A DNA stretch of 48,331 nt, from positions 1 through 48,331 of the forward strand of contig NZ_JBLOUI010000014.1 in the NCBI RefSeq assembly GCF_047807365.1. Reading direction: 5' to 3'. The position numbers were made by a program, and so were the translations under genes. The notes beneath the pieces are model-generated. The model was given only the letters and a program-made list of their open reading frames with translations. It searched no databases and was not told where the DNA came from. Source of the DNA: Peptacetobacter sp900539645 (GTDB lineage Bacteria > Bacillota > Clostridia > Peptostreptococcales > Peptostreptococcaceae). This document shows, one piece after another, positions 23,858 to 32,647 of this stretch (positions within the stretch are counted from its first letter, which is position 1; the number at the start of each line of letters is the position of its first letter).

Positions 23858-24934
23858 TTATTTTAATTTAAATTCTATTGTTGTTGGATTGTGGTCTGAG
23901 TATTTAAACTGTAAATCGCTTCCCTTTTTAGCGACAACATTTATATTATCAGATACTATAAATCCGTCTATAATAGCTGTGAAATTTACATCTTTATCAT
24001 AAGGAATTCCAGCAGTTCTGTTTGTGGGTACGTTTTCATCTACCTCAAATCTATATCCCTTTGGATTAAAATTTTCTGGAATGTAATCATACCAATCAGG
24101 TCTTTCCTCAGTTTTTGCAAATTTATTTATATCTGTAGTAGGAATTACATGATTCCAATCTCCACCAGCTATTACATAATTCCCTTTTTTGTACTCATCT
24201 TCAAGTATTTCTTCTAACATATTAAGCTGCTTTTGTCTATATTCTCCACCTTTGTCGTATGCAGACATGTGTAGATTTATAAGAACAAGCTCTTTATTAT
24301 TAGTTGTTTTTACTCTATTTACTATCATGCATCTATCTAGTCCAAATAATCTAGCAAGCCAACTCTGATCTGTAGGAAGAGAAATCCTCTCAGCAGTTTC
24401 AAATTTATACTTGCTGTATGTACCCTGTCCAGCAGATACCTTACCATGCATATCGCTAAATGGATATATTATGTACGGAACTTTGTAGTTAAATGCAAAG
24501 CAGTTTGTATATTCGTCATCTAATCCATGTGCGACAAGTGCTCTTTGGTCGGTCTTTCTACTTCTTGAACTGTTGATATCTATCTCCTGAACAAATGCAA
24601 AGTCCGGATCTATTTTGTTTAATTCATCTACAGCTCCATTGATATTTTTCATGACAGTTTCTCTATCTTTAGCCTTAGATTCTGTTCCACCGTCCATGAA
24701 GAAATCAAAGTCTTGGCTATATGCTCCGAAGCCAATGTTATATGTTGTTATAGAGTATTTTTTATCTAACTCAACGTTTTCCTTATCAGTCATATGCGCT
24801 ATTACTAGGTTTTCTTTGTATAGTGGCTGGTAGTCAGACACCGTAAGCCAACCTAAATAAGCGCATAAAAGTATAACTACTGTACAAAATACAGCAGCTA
24901 TGACCTTTACTATTTTCTTAAAGCTTTTTCTCAA
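23858..24934 (-). CDS. Secreted or membrane-anchored endonuclease/exonuclease/phosphatase family protein
   Basis: 358 residues. An N-terminal hydrophobic helix (about 9-29) is followed by an EEP catalytic domain. TYNIGFG, DFAFVQEID (metal glutamate), LINLHMSAYD, AGGDWNHV and the terminal SDHNPTTIEF are the expected metal and catalytic motifs in order. The family includes DNases, sphingomyelinases and inositol phosphatases; an outer location favours nuclease or lipid phosphodiesterase activity, but the substrate cannot be told. It starts at TTG after AGAGGTAAAAA. It ends 17 nt after the PTS EIIB gene and is probably co-transcribed with it. Confidence 0.82.
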   Translation of the reverse strand: MRKSFKKIVKVIAAVFCTVVILLCAYLGWLTVSDYQPLYKENLVIAHMTDKENVELDKKYSITTYNIGFGAYSQDFDFFMDGGTESKAKDRETVMKNINGAVDELNKIDPDFAFVQEIDINSSRSRKTDQRALVAHGLDDEYTNCFAFNYKVPYIIYPFSDMHGKVSAGQGTYSKYKFETAERISLPTDQSWLARLFGLDRCMIVNRVKTTNNKELVLINLHMSAYDKGGEYRQKQLNMLEEILEDEYKKGNYVIAGGDWNHVIPTTDINKFAKTEERPDWYDYIPENFNPKGYRFEVDENVPTNRTAGIPYDKDVNFTAIIDGFIVSDNINVVAKKGSDLQFKYSDHNPTTIEFKLK

Positions 24935-24951
24935 TTTTTACCTCTATTATA

Positions 24952-25260
24952 TTATTCGTTTATTAAATCCATAGCAAAATTAAGTGTAGCATGCCCATCG
25001 CAAGCACCAAATTTTACCATGTCTAACATTTCTACTTTTGTTTCGCCTGGAGCAAAGGCTTTTATACGATCAAATTCTCCCATAAGCTGTGGGCTTAAAA
25101 GAAGTAAATCTATATCATCATTTGAAAGAACTTCCTCTATTTTGTTTCTGTGAATAGCTTCTATATTGCAAGCTATATCTCTGCTTTCTGCTTCTTTTTT
25201 CATTCTGTCTACTAGTATATCTGTAGACATTCCACCAGTACATGCAACTACTATTTTCAT
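24952..25260 (-). CDS. PTS lactose/cellobiose-type EIIB component
   Basis: 102 residues, a complete single-domain EIIB. The phosphorylated cysteine is C7 in the loop ACTGGMSTD, followed by LLLSPQLMGEF and the C-terminal helix. No EIIA, EIIC or glycosidase gene is nearby, so it is an orphan. It could serve a transporter encoded elsewhere or have a regulatory role. It precedes the secreted EEP gene by 17 nt. Confidence 0.82.
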   Translation of the reverse strand: MKIVVACTGGMSTDILVDRMKKEAESRDIACNIEAIHRNKIEEVLSNDDIDLLLLSPQLMGEFDRIKAFAPGETKVEMLDMVKFGACDGHATLNFAMDLINE

Positions 25261-25360
25261 AAGTTTATTTGTATCCTTCCGTTTTTAATTCTAGTTTAGA
25301 AAAATTTAACGTCATAATTCTAATAATAATTTGAATTTATCTAGTATTTTCCATAAAAAA

Positions 25361-25447
25361 TACACGAACTATTATCAGATTTAATTGTCTTATAATATAT
25401 ATTATAAACTCAATAAATAATCTGTCAATATTATAATCGTTCGTGTA
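25361..25447 (-). terminator. 87-nt foldback terminator of the GIY-YIG gene
   Basis: The outer arms TACACGAAC (25361-25369) and GTTCGTGTA (25439-25447) enclose further paired blocks (AGATT / AATCT, TATAATA / TATTATA). On the minus strand the stem ends in TTTTTTATGG. It is another very long AT-rich terminator without the dispersed core. Confidence 0.65.
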
Positions 25448-25499
25448 TTCATAAATAATTATTCTAATTTATTATAGATTGTTCTTAATCTATATTTTT

Positions 25500-25844
25500 T
25501 TAAAATTTATATACTTCATTGTTAATGATATCCACATCCATACTACCAATTCTTATATGCTCTCCCTTATCTTTTAGAAACATTTCCACTAAAATATTCG
25601 GATTTTCAATAATTTTTAATTTTTTAGCCCTTGTCATCTTCTTTATGTAACACTCTAACTTCATTGCAGTGCTTCTACTGCTGCTTTCAAAGTATGCTTC
25701 AAGCTTTTTAAATCCGTAGTTTTTAGTGTATTTGCAGTTTGTCCCATCTGTATGTTCAATCATTCTTCTTTTTATGTCAGTTGTATATCCAGTATATAAT
25801 GTGTCTTTTTTACATCTTATTATATATGTATAAAAAATCTTCAA
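25500..25844 (-). CDS. GIY-YIG nuclease family protein (UPF0213/YhbQ-like)
   Basis: 114 residues. The GIY-YIG motif is present as YTYIIRC...LYTGYTTDIKRRMIEH, with the conserved arginine in IKRR and the metal glutamate in LECYIKKMTRAKK. Single-domain proteins of this type act on nucleic acids, but their cellular role is unsettled. The C-terminal ~25 residues extend beyond the usual domain. It starts at TTG with AGGAG upstream that overlaps the end of the NUDIX gene, so the two are coupled. Confidence 0.82.
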   Translation of the reverse strand: MKIFYTYIIRCKKDTLYTGYTTDIKRRMIEHTDGTNCKYTKNYGFKKLEAYFESSSRSTAMKLECYIKKMTRAKKLKIIENPNILVEMFLKDKGEHIRIGSMDVDIINNEVYKF

Positions 25845-25856
25845 TTATTTTATCTC

Positions 25857-26465
25857 CTAGTTTTCGTTGTCCTTCCCAACAGCTATAAATATCTGTAATG
25901 CTAAAAATGCCTTTACATCCATGTTTGATTTACTTTTCAATATTTCAACAGCCTGCTGTCTGTCTATTAATAAAGTCTGTATTTCTTCTGTTGGCTCAAG
26001 ATATTCATTAGATGGCTCACCTTTACAAGTGCAGTAAAGTAGTGAGAATGATTCATCTGTCATACCAGGAGATGGGTACAGACCAAATCCGCTATCCATT
26101 TTATTTATTTCAACAAGGTCTAGACCTGTTTCTTCCTTTAATTCTCTTCTTGCACAAACTTCTATATCTTCGCCTGGATCTATAAGTCCTGCAGGAAGTG
26201 AATATACGTAATCATCTAAAGGAACACGATATTCTCTTATTATCACTAGTTTGTCCTCATCTATATGGTATGGAACCATTACAACAGCGTCATCTCTATC
26301 ATTTCCATCGCCAAAATACATATTATTAAGTTCTTCTTCTGATTTTCTTGTCGCTAACATCCAACTTTTTTCAGATTTATCTTTAGATTCGTATTTCATT
26401 TCGTACATGCTTAAATATTTAGATTTCCGTATAGGAGTTAATTTTTTTACTTTTTTCTGTCTCAT
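25857..26465 (-). CDS. NUDIX hydrolase, ADP-ribose pyrophosphatase-like
   Basis: About 202 residues. The Nudix box is complete: GLIDPGEDIEVCARRELKEETGL, matching Gx5Ex7REUxEExGU. The N-terminal beta domain and the YPSPGMTDE segment after the box are typical of ADP-ribose/NDP-sugar pyrophosphatases. I set the start at 26465, where AGAAGGGGA lies upstream; the ATG six codons earlier overlaps that ribosome binding site. An extended -10 promoter (TGATATAAT) lies at 26535-26542. The downstream GIY-YIG gene is coupled. Confidence 0.87.
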   Translation of the reverse strand: MRQKKVKKLTPIRKSKYLSMYEMKYESKDKSEKSWMLATRKSEEELNNMYFGDGNDRDDAVVMVPYHIDEDKLVIIREYRVPLDDYVYSLPAGLIDPGEDIEVCARRELKEETGLDLVEINKMDSGFGLYPSPGMTDESFSLLYCTCKGEPSNEYLEPTEEIQTLLIDRQQAVEILKSKSNMDVKAFLALQIFIAVGKDNEN

Positions 26466-26583
26466 GTCAAATCCCCTTCTCATTTGTAATTTTTATTTGA
26501 AAAGATAATTATTTTATATTAATTATATAATTCGATTATATCACATATTTGAACTACAATATTGAAAATTTTTGCATATAAAA

Positions 26584-26607
26584 AGAGATACCCTTTTGGA
26601 TATCTCT
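26584..26607 (-). terminator. Terminator of the dehydratase activase gene
   Basis: AGAGATA / TATCTCT with a 10-nt loop, followed by TTTTATATGC on the minus strand. Confidence 0.8.
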
Positions 26608-26626
26608 AAAAATTCTTTTTATTAAA

Positions 26627-27388
26627 TTATCTTCTACCAAATCCTATAACAGCAGCACCTAATGCACCTATTATCTGAGTATCTTCAGCTAAGAATATAT
26701 CTTTTCCTATTATTTCAGAAATCATTCTAACAAGTTCACTACTTTTTGCAAGTCCACCAGTGAATGCTACCTTGTCTACTATTTCTCCTCTTGATAACAT
26801 AGAAGTAGATTTATTTGCTATTGATTTTAATATACCAGCGGCAACTTCTCCTGTTGGAACGTTCTGAGCTAGTAAACTTACTATTTCTGATTCAGCAAAA
26901 ACAGTACACATACTAGATATGTTTACTGGATGATTTCCTTTTGCTAGTTCATCTATTTTAGTTATATCGCTTCCTAATATATTAGAAGTAACTTCTAAGA
27001 ATCTTCCTGTACCTGCAGCACATTTGTCGTTCATTAAGAAGTTGACTACGTTTCCATCTTCATCAAGGTTTATAACTTTACTATCCTGTCCACCTATATC
27101 AAGTATTGTTCTTACATCATTATTTATAAAGTGAATTCCTTTACTATGGCAAGTTATTTCAGTTACTTTTTTATCAGCAAAATCCATTACTCCTCTACCA
27201 TATCCAGTACCTACAACTTTTTTGATTTCTTCTTCTGGTATACCTTCTTTTAATTTTTCATAAACTTCATTAGCAGTAGTCATTGGGCTCCATCCTGTTG
27301 GAACTATTATTTTTTTTACTATTTTTTCTCCATCAAATAAAACCCCTTTTGTTGCTACTGATCCTGAATCAACGCCTATACTGTACAT
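26627..27388 (-). CDS. 2-hydroxyacyl-CoA dehydratase activase (HgdC/HadI family)
   Basis: About 253 residues of the ASKHA ATPase fold. The N-terminal phosphate loop is GVDSGSVATKGVLFD and the adenosine region DIGGQDSKVI. Two cysteines, in NDKCAAGTGRFLE and SSMCTVFAESEI, would hold the [4Fe-4S] cluster shared by the dimer. ATP hydrolysis by this protein drives an electron into 2-hydroxyacyl-CoA dehydratases of amino-acid fermentation. The dehydratase subunits and CoA-transferase that usually adjoin it are not here, so it is an orphan in this window. It starts at 27388 after GGGAGGAGTAAAGTTA. Confidence 0.88.
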   Translation of the reverse strand: MYSIGVDSGSVATKGVLFDGEKIVKKIIVPTGWSPMTTANEVYEKLKEGIPEEEIKKVVGTGYGRGVMDFADKKVTEITCHSKGIHFINNDVRTILDIGGQDSKVINLDEDGNVVNFLMNDKCAAGTGRFLEVTSNILGSDITKIDELAKGNHPVNISSMCTVFAESEIVSLLAQNVPTGEVAAGILKSIANKSTSMLSRGEIVDKVAFTGGLAKSSELVRMISEIIGKDIFLAEDTQIIGALGAAVIGFGRR

Positions 27389-27751
27389 TAACTTTACTCC
27401 TCCCACTTTTTGTATATATATAATTTGTTTGATTATTATTTTACATTATTAATCTACTTATCTATTTTATCATAGTTTTATCTAATAGTATAATAGAGAT
27501 TTACTATAACATTATAAATTTAATATTTGAAATTGGCAGTTTTAAATTTCATATAAAAAAATTATTGATTTTTGATTATTTATATTTTTTTACTATAAAT
27601 TCTAAATATGTTGAAATTCCAATATTTTTAAAATTTATCATATTTTCAGAACAGTTGTATAAATGATGATAAAGTGTTATCCTAAATTTGTGTCTGAGAA
27701 AACGTATTTCAAATGACACAGAGAATAGATATTTTTACGGAGGGTAAAAAA
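27389..27751. other. Gene-free stretch between divergent activase and pepP genes
   Basis: Very AT-rich. An imperfect direct repeat is present: TTTACTATAA...TTTGAAATTGG at about 27500-27536 and TTTACTATAA...GTTGAAATTCC at 27589-27620. A weak rightward promoter (TTGTAT near 27655, TATCCT 17 nt on) may serve pepP. No small gene or RNA fold was recognised. Confidence 0.4.
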
Positions 27752-29539
27752 ATGGATATAAGAGAAAGACTATCTAAATTAAGAGAAATCATGGCAGCAA
27801 AAAATATAGATGCTTACATGATACCATCAGCTGACTTCCATCAGAGTGAATATGTTGGAGAATACTTCAAATCAAGAGAATTCATAAGTGGATTCAATGG
27901 TTCAGCTGGTACTGTTATAGTAACTAAAGATTTCGCAGGACTTTGGACTGACGGAAGATACTTCATACAGGCTGAAAAACAGTTAGAAGGAACTGGAATA
28001 GAATTAATGAAAATGGGTGTAGAAGGATTCCCTACTACAACTGAATTCTTAGTTGCTAACCTTCCAGAAGGATCTGTTCTAGGATTTGATGGTAGAGTTA
28101 TATCTGCTAACGAAGGAAATGAACTTACTGCTGTTTTAGCTGAAAAAAACATAAAAATAGAATATCAGTATGATTTAATAGATGAAATATGGGCAGAAAG
28201 ACCAGCTTTATCTGACGCTAAAGCTTTTGCATTAGATGTTAAATTCACTGGTGAAAGTATAGCATCTAAATTAACTAGAATAAGAGAAAAAATGGCAGAA
28301 AAAGGTGCTTCTCACCACGTAATAACTACTCTTGATGATATCGCTTGGATATTCAACATGAGAGGTGGAGATGTAGCTCACAGTCCAGTTGTTTTAGCTT
28401 ACACAGTTATAACTGCTGACAAAGTTTGCTTATTCTTAGATGAAACTAAATTACCAGAAGATTTAAAAGCAATATTTGCAGCTGAAAAAATAGAAATATT
28501 ACCATACAACGATGTTTACGAATTCGTTAAAGGTATACCAGCAGAAGAAAAAGTTCTTGTTGACGGAACTAAATTAAACTACGCTATATTCAATAATATA
28601 GTTGCTGAAAAAATAGTTGACTACAACCCATCTTTATTCTTCAAAGCTTGCAAAAACGAAACAGAACTTGCTTGCACAAGAAATGCTCATATAAAAGATG
28701 GTGTTGCTATAACTAAATTCATGTATTGGTTAAAAAATAACGTAGCTAAAGGTGGTATAACAGAACTTACTGCTCAGGCTAAAATAGAAGAATTTAGAGC
28801 TCAGCAGAAAGATTTCTTTGATACTTCATTTGGAAGTATATCAGCTTACAAAGAACACGCTGCTATGATGCATTATTCTTCTACTCCAGAAACTGATGTA
28901 GAATTAAAACCAGAACACTTATACTTATTAGATTCAGGTGGACAGTACTTAGACGGTACAACTGATATAACAAGAACATTTGTATTAGGAGAATTAAGCG
29001 ATGAATTAAAACTTCACTTCACTTCAGTTGTTAGAGGTATGATAAACTTATCATTAGCTAAATTCTTATACGGATGCCACGGATACAACCTTGACATACT
29101 TTGTAGAGGGGTTATGTGGAAAATGGGAATAGATTATCAGTGCGGTACTGGACATGGTATAGGTCATGTTCTTAACGTTCACGAAGCTCCAAATGGATTC
29201 AGATGGAGATTAGTTCCTGAAAGATTTGACTCTGCTGTTCTTGAAGAAGGTATGATAACTACTAATGAACCAGGTATATATATAGAAGGTTCTCATGGTA
29301 TAAGAATAGAAAACGAAATAGTTTGTAAAAAAGCTGAAAAGAACTTATACGGACAGTTTATGAACTTCGAAGTTATAACATTTGCTCCAATAGATTTAGA
29401 TGGTATAGATCCAGAGCTTATGACTAAAGAAGAAAAAGATTATCTAAACTGGTACCACGGACAGGTATTCGAAAAAATAGGACCACACTTAACTGAAGAA
29501 GAAAGAACTTGGCTTAAAGAGTATACTAGAGCTATATAA
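27752..29539 (+). CDS. pepP: Xaa-Pro aminopeptidase (M24B)
   Basis: 595 residues. Two creatinase-type N-terminal domains precede the M24 pita-bread peptidase, as in eukaryotic-type aminopeptidase P1. Metal ligands are the aspartates in LLDSGGQYLDGTTDITRTF, the histidine in GTGHGIGHVLNVHE, and the glutamates in TTNEPGIY and IRIENEIV. It removes an N-terminal residue preceding proline, useful in peptide-based nutrition. ACGGAGGGTAAAAAA precedes the ATG; upstream in-frame codons lack a site. Isoleucine is coded almost only by ATA, with TTC and AAC favoured, unlike its neighbours, which points to high expression. It ends in a hairpin and element copy 4. Confidence 0.93.
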   Translation: MDIRERLSKLREIMAAKNIDAYMIPSADFHQSEYVGEYFKSREFISGFNGSAGTVIVTKDFAGLWTDGRYFIQAEKQLEGTGIELMKMGVEGFPTTTEFLVANLPEGSVLGFDGRVISANEGNELTAVLAEKNIKIEYQYDLIDEIWAERPALSDAKAFALDVKFTGESIASKLTRIREKMAEKGASHHVITTLDDIAWIFNMRGGDVAHSPVVLAYTVITADKVCLFLDETKLPEDLKAIFAAEKIEILPYNDVYEFVKGIPAEEKVLVDGTKLNYAIFNNIVAEKIVDYNPSLFFKACKNETELACTRNAHIKDGVAITKFMYWLKNNVAKGGITELTAQAKIEEFRAQQKDFFDTSFGSISAYKEHAAMMHYSSTPETDVELKPEHLYLLDSGGQYLDGTTDITRTFVLGELSDELKLHFTSVVRGMINLSLAKFLYGCHGYNLDILCRGVMWKMGIDYQCGTGHGIGHVLNVHEAPNGFRWRLVPERFDSAVLEEGMITTNEPGIYIEGSHGIRIENEIVCKKAEKNLYGQFMNFEVITFAPIDLDGIDPELMTKEEKDYLNWYHGQVFEKIGPHLTEEERTWLKEYTRAI

Positions 29540-29840
29540 TTGAATAAAAATATTTTGGGATGTCGCAGCATACTGTGGCATCCCTTCTTTATTTCTTACT
29601 TTAAACGTAAATAATATAGGGAAAAGACTAGTTAAATTTTGCTCCAGGCTTCAGCGCCTCGCTCTGATTATGTAACACATTTCAGAGTTGCGAGGCGCTT
29701 GCAGAATTGTCGCTTTAATTTAAACTAGTCTTTTCCTTTGCACATTATTAAAATGATTAAAGATAAGGATCTAAAGAAGGGATTGCCACAGTAATTATCT
29801 GCGACATTCAAAATATTTTTATTCAAATTATATAGTTCAT
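29526..29840 (+). repeat. Dispersed hairpin element copy 4 with locus-specific inverted flanks
   Basis: The core is 29642-29712 (71 nt): CTCCAGGCTTC, AGCGCCTCGC, TCTGA, GTAACACATTT, TCAGA, GCGAGGCGCT, GCAGAATTGTCG. The near arm 29526-29641 includes the pepP stop codon and terminator. The far arm 29713-29840, reversed, repeats CTATATAATT, TGAATAAAAATATTTTG, ATGTCGCAG, CTGTGGCA, ATCCCTTCTTTA and GGAAAAGACTAGTT in the same order. The far arm thus carries an inverted, mutated copy of the pepP 3' end and terminator. It fills most of the 466-nt gap before yitT. Confidence 0.9.
29557..29584 (+). terminator. Terminator of pepP
   Basis: GGGATG / CATCCC with inner GCAG / CTGT pairing, followed by TTCTTTATTTCTT. 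An inverted, weakened copy lies in the far arm of element copy 4 (about 29775-29805). Confidence 0.75.
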
Positions 29841-30005
29841 AGTGTACTTGAAGATGGAGATAGTTGGAGAAGTTTGTTATTTGTGTTGAATTAAGTTGAT
29901 TTTAATTATATAATTAGTAATAGTGAGCTTTTATGCTTATGTTTTTAAAATTATATTGAAATATATTTTATTTTCAGAAAATACAATTTAATAAGGGGGT
30001 TTAGT

Positions 30006-30878
30006 ATGAAAGAGAATTTTTCATGGAAGACTATTTTTAATATAGTAGCGATTCTTATAGGGAATGCTATTTACGCTTTAGCAGTTGTTCTGTTTATAGT
30101 GCCAAATAATCTTATTACAGGAGGAACTACAGGGCTTTCATTGTTATTATACAATCAGTTTGGTATTCCAATGTCTGGATTTATTTTTGTTTTTAATGGA
30201 GTTATGTTCCTTGTAGGTTTATTTGTTTTAGGTAAGAAGTTCGCACTTTCTACTTTAATTAGTACATTCTTCTACCCTACTGCTTTTGCTTTCTTTGAGA
30301 AGACAATCGGTTACGGTGGTATGACAAGCGATAATTTACTTGCTGTTTTATGCGCTGGTATTATGATAGGTGTTGCTATAGGTATAGTTATTAAGTGTGG
30401 AGCATCTACTGGAGGTATGGATATACCACCACTAGTTATAAATAAAAAAGTTGGTATTCCAGTATCAGTTAGTATGTATTTCTTCGACTTTTTAATACTT
30501 CTTTCTCAGATGTTATTTACAAACAAAGAGATGGTATTATACGGAATACTTCTAGTTATGACTTATACTTTAGTCTTAGATAATGTGCTTGTTATGGGTA
30601 AATCTCAAACTCAGGTTAAGATAGTCTCTAAAGAATACGAAAAGATAAACACTATGATATCAACTGAAATAGATAGAGGTACTACTCTACTTCAGGCAGA
30701 AACAGGATATATGAAAAATGAGTATCCAGTTGTTCTTACTGTTATTTCTAATAGAGAGCTTCCTGCTTTAAATAGCAAAGTTCTTGAAATAGATCCAAAC
30801 GCATTTATGATAGTGAGCAAAGTAAATGAAGTTCATGGTAAAGGATTTACATTCAAGAAAGAATATATAGAAAATTAA
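30006..30878 (+). CDS. YitT-family membrane protein
   Basis: 290 residues: five or six membrane segments of the YitT/DUF161 type (NLITGGTTGLSLLLYNQFGIP, GASTGGMDIPPLVI) followed by a C-terminal DUF2179 domain (GYMKNEYPVVLTVISNRELPALNSKV...VHGKGF, about 230-285). The family is widespread in Firmicutes with unproven transport roles. AAGGGGGTTTAGT precedes the ATG. It is a single gene with its own terminator. Confidence 0.88.
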   Translation: MKENFSWKTIFNIVAILIGNAIYALAVVLFIVPNNLITGGTTGLSLLLYNQFGIPMSGFIFVFNGVMFLVGLFVLGKKFALSTLISTFFYPTAFAFFEKTIGYGGMTSDNLLAVLCAGIMIGVAIGIVIKCGASTGGMDIPPLVINKKVGIPVSVSMYFFDFLILLSQMLFTNKEMVLYGILLVMTYTLVLDNVLVMGKSQTQVKIVSKEYEKINTMISTEIDRGTTLLQAETGYMKNEYPVVLTVISNRELPALNSKVLEIDPNAFMIVSKVNEVHGKGFTFKKEYIEN

Positions 30879-30917
30879 ATAGTATAAAATATAATAAATT
30901 TTATATAATGAATTTTT

Positions 30918-30950
30918 AATGGCATTTTATCCAATGGATTTAATGCCATT
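30918..30950 (+). terminator. Terminator of the YitT gene
   Basis: AATGGCATT / AATGCCATT followed by TTTTATTTTTG. Confidence 0.85.
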
Positions 30951-31151
30951 TTTTATTTTTGATAGAATAATATTAATTATAAATAGATGATATGCTTATT
31001 TATAAATTATTTGCACCTTTCTATATAATTATTTTATAATATAATCTTTTTGTATTATAATTTTTTTTGAATTTATAGAAAATAGTATAATCAAGTGATA
31101 TAATTTATAATGTAAAGATAAAAAACTAAATATTAAGAGGGAGGGATAAAA

Positions 31152-32585
31152 TTGAAACCTCAACAAAAATTAGCATTGGATTTATTGGAGCCTGGAGAAA
31201 CCACGCAAACCTATTTAAATTCAAGTAAAACAATTCCTTCTGGCATTACATCTAAGATGCTTTACAAAGATATCGTGACAATAGCATGGCCTTCTCTTTT
31301 AGAACTTATGTTAACTCAGTTGGCGTCTATGGTCGATATGATAATGGTCGGTCGACTTGGAGCCTCAGCGCTTACTGCTGTTGGGCTTACCACTCAACCA
31401 AAATTCCTAATAATAGCAATTTTGACATCTATAAATGTAGGTACAACTGCTCTAGTTGCTCGTAATAAAGGACGGGGAAAACAAGAGAAAGCAAATCTCG
31501 TACTTAGACAGGCAATTTTAGTAAATATATTCATATCAGTATTAATTTCAATAATAATGTTTTTCACAGCAGAACCTATTATCAAGTTTATGGGTGCGAC
31601 AGATGCTCTTTCTTTAAAGGAAGGAACAGAATACTTAAAAATACAGATGTTTGGTATTTTAGCATTGGGACTTACAGGTACTATCACAGCAGCACTTAGA
31701 GGTGCAGGAAATTCTAAAACAGCAATGATATATAATTTAATGGGAAATTTAGTAAATGTTGTATTTAACTATGCTTTAATCTACGGAAACTTTGGTTTCC
31801 CAGAACTTGGCGTTGCAGGTGCATCAATAGCAACTGTAATTGGTCAATTTGCATCATTTATTATGGCTTGTGTTGCGGTTACTGGAGATAGAAATTATGT
31901 TAGATTTAGACTTAAGGATGGTATGAAGCCAAACTTAAAAATGATGGGAGATATATCTGATATAGGTATTCCAGCACTTATAGAACAGATTGTTATGCGT
32001 ATTGGTTTAATAGCCTATGCAAAGACAGTTGCATCACTTGGAACACTTGCATTTGCAGTGCACAATGTTTGTATGAATATACAAGCGCTATCATTTATGA
32101 ATGGACAGGCATTTGCAGTATCAGCGACTTCTCTTGTAGGTCAAAGTTTGGGTAAAAAAAGAGCTGATATGGCTCAATTATACGCCGTAAGATCAAGAAG
32201 AACAGGTACACTTGTTTCTGTAGTTTTAATGATTTTATTCTTCGTATTCCCAAGACAGATAATTTCTCTGTACAATTCAGATCCAGAGATAGTCAATCTA
32301 GGAGCGAAAATACTTTTAATGGTATCTATTATACAAATTCCTCAGGGCTCACAGTTTATCATAAGTGGTATTCTTAGAGGTGCTGGAGATACAAAAGCAA
32401 CTGCAATGATTATTACAGTAACTACTCTATTTTTAAGACCAGTTCTTGCAATAATAATGATTAATGTATTCCATATGGGACTTGAAGGTGCTTGGATTGC
32501 ACTTATTGCAGACCAGCTTTTAAGATCTTTATTGGTATTGCTTAGATTTAGCAGTGGTAAATGGATTACAAAATTAGATAAATAG
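31152..32585 (+). CDS. MATE-family efflux transporter
   Basis: 477 residues, twelve membrane segments in two related halves. Typical MATE elements are MVDMIMVGRLGASALTAVGL in the first helix pair, GAGNSKTAMIYNLMGNLVNVVFNYALI and, in the second half, GAGDTKATAMII. It exports cationic drugs or metabolites with Na+ or H+. It starts at TTG with GGGAGGGATAAAA upstream; the first ATG 35 codons on lacks a comparable site. The GNAT gene follows 62 nt later and may be co-transcribed. Confidence 0.9.
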   Translation: MKPQQKLALDLLEPGETTQTYLNSSKTIPSGITSKMLYKDIVTIAWPSLLELMLTQLASMVDMIMVGRLGASALTAVGLTTQPKFLIIAILTSINVGTTALVARNKGRGKQEKANLVLRQAILVNIFISVLISIIMFFTAEPIIKFMGATDALSLKEGTEYLKIQMFGILALGLTGTITAALRGAGNSKTAMIYNLMGNLVNVVFNYALIYGNFGFPELGVAGASIATVIGQFASFIMACVAVTGDRNYVRFRLKDGMKPNLKMMGDISDIGIPALIEQIVMRIGLIAYAKTVASLGTLAFAVHNVCMNIQALSFMNGQAFAVSATSLVGQSLGKKRADMAQLYAVRSRRTGTLVSVVLMILFFVFPRQIISLYNSDPEIVNLGAKILLMVSIIQIPQGSQFIISGILRGAGDTKATAMIITVTTLFLRPVLAIIMINVFHMGLEGAWIALIADQLLRSLLVLLRFSSGKWITKLDK

Positions 32586-32647
32586 ATTATAATAATAGTA
32601 TGAAATCATTTTCATAAATAAGTAATTTTAGAAAGGAATTATTTAAA

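Noticed and set aside
29642..29712. tRNA or other standard structured RNA in the dispersed core
   Set aside because: One long hairpin, no cloverleaf, no T-loop and no CCA-adjacent acceptor; does not fit tRNA or common riboswitches.
30960..31151. Riboswitch in the MATE leader
   Set aside because: The leader is AT-rich with no conserved riboswitch core or terminator/antiterminator pair that I can recognise.
31178..31200. GAGCCTGGAGA inside the MATE gene as a further element copy
   Set aside because: It is coding sequence (LLEPGE) without the stem, loop or distal end of the element.
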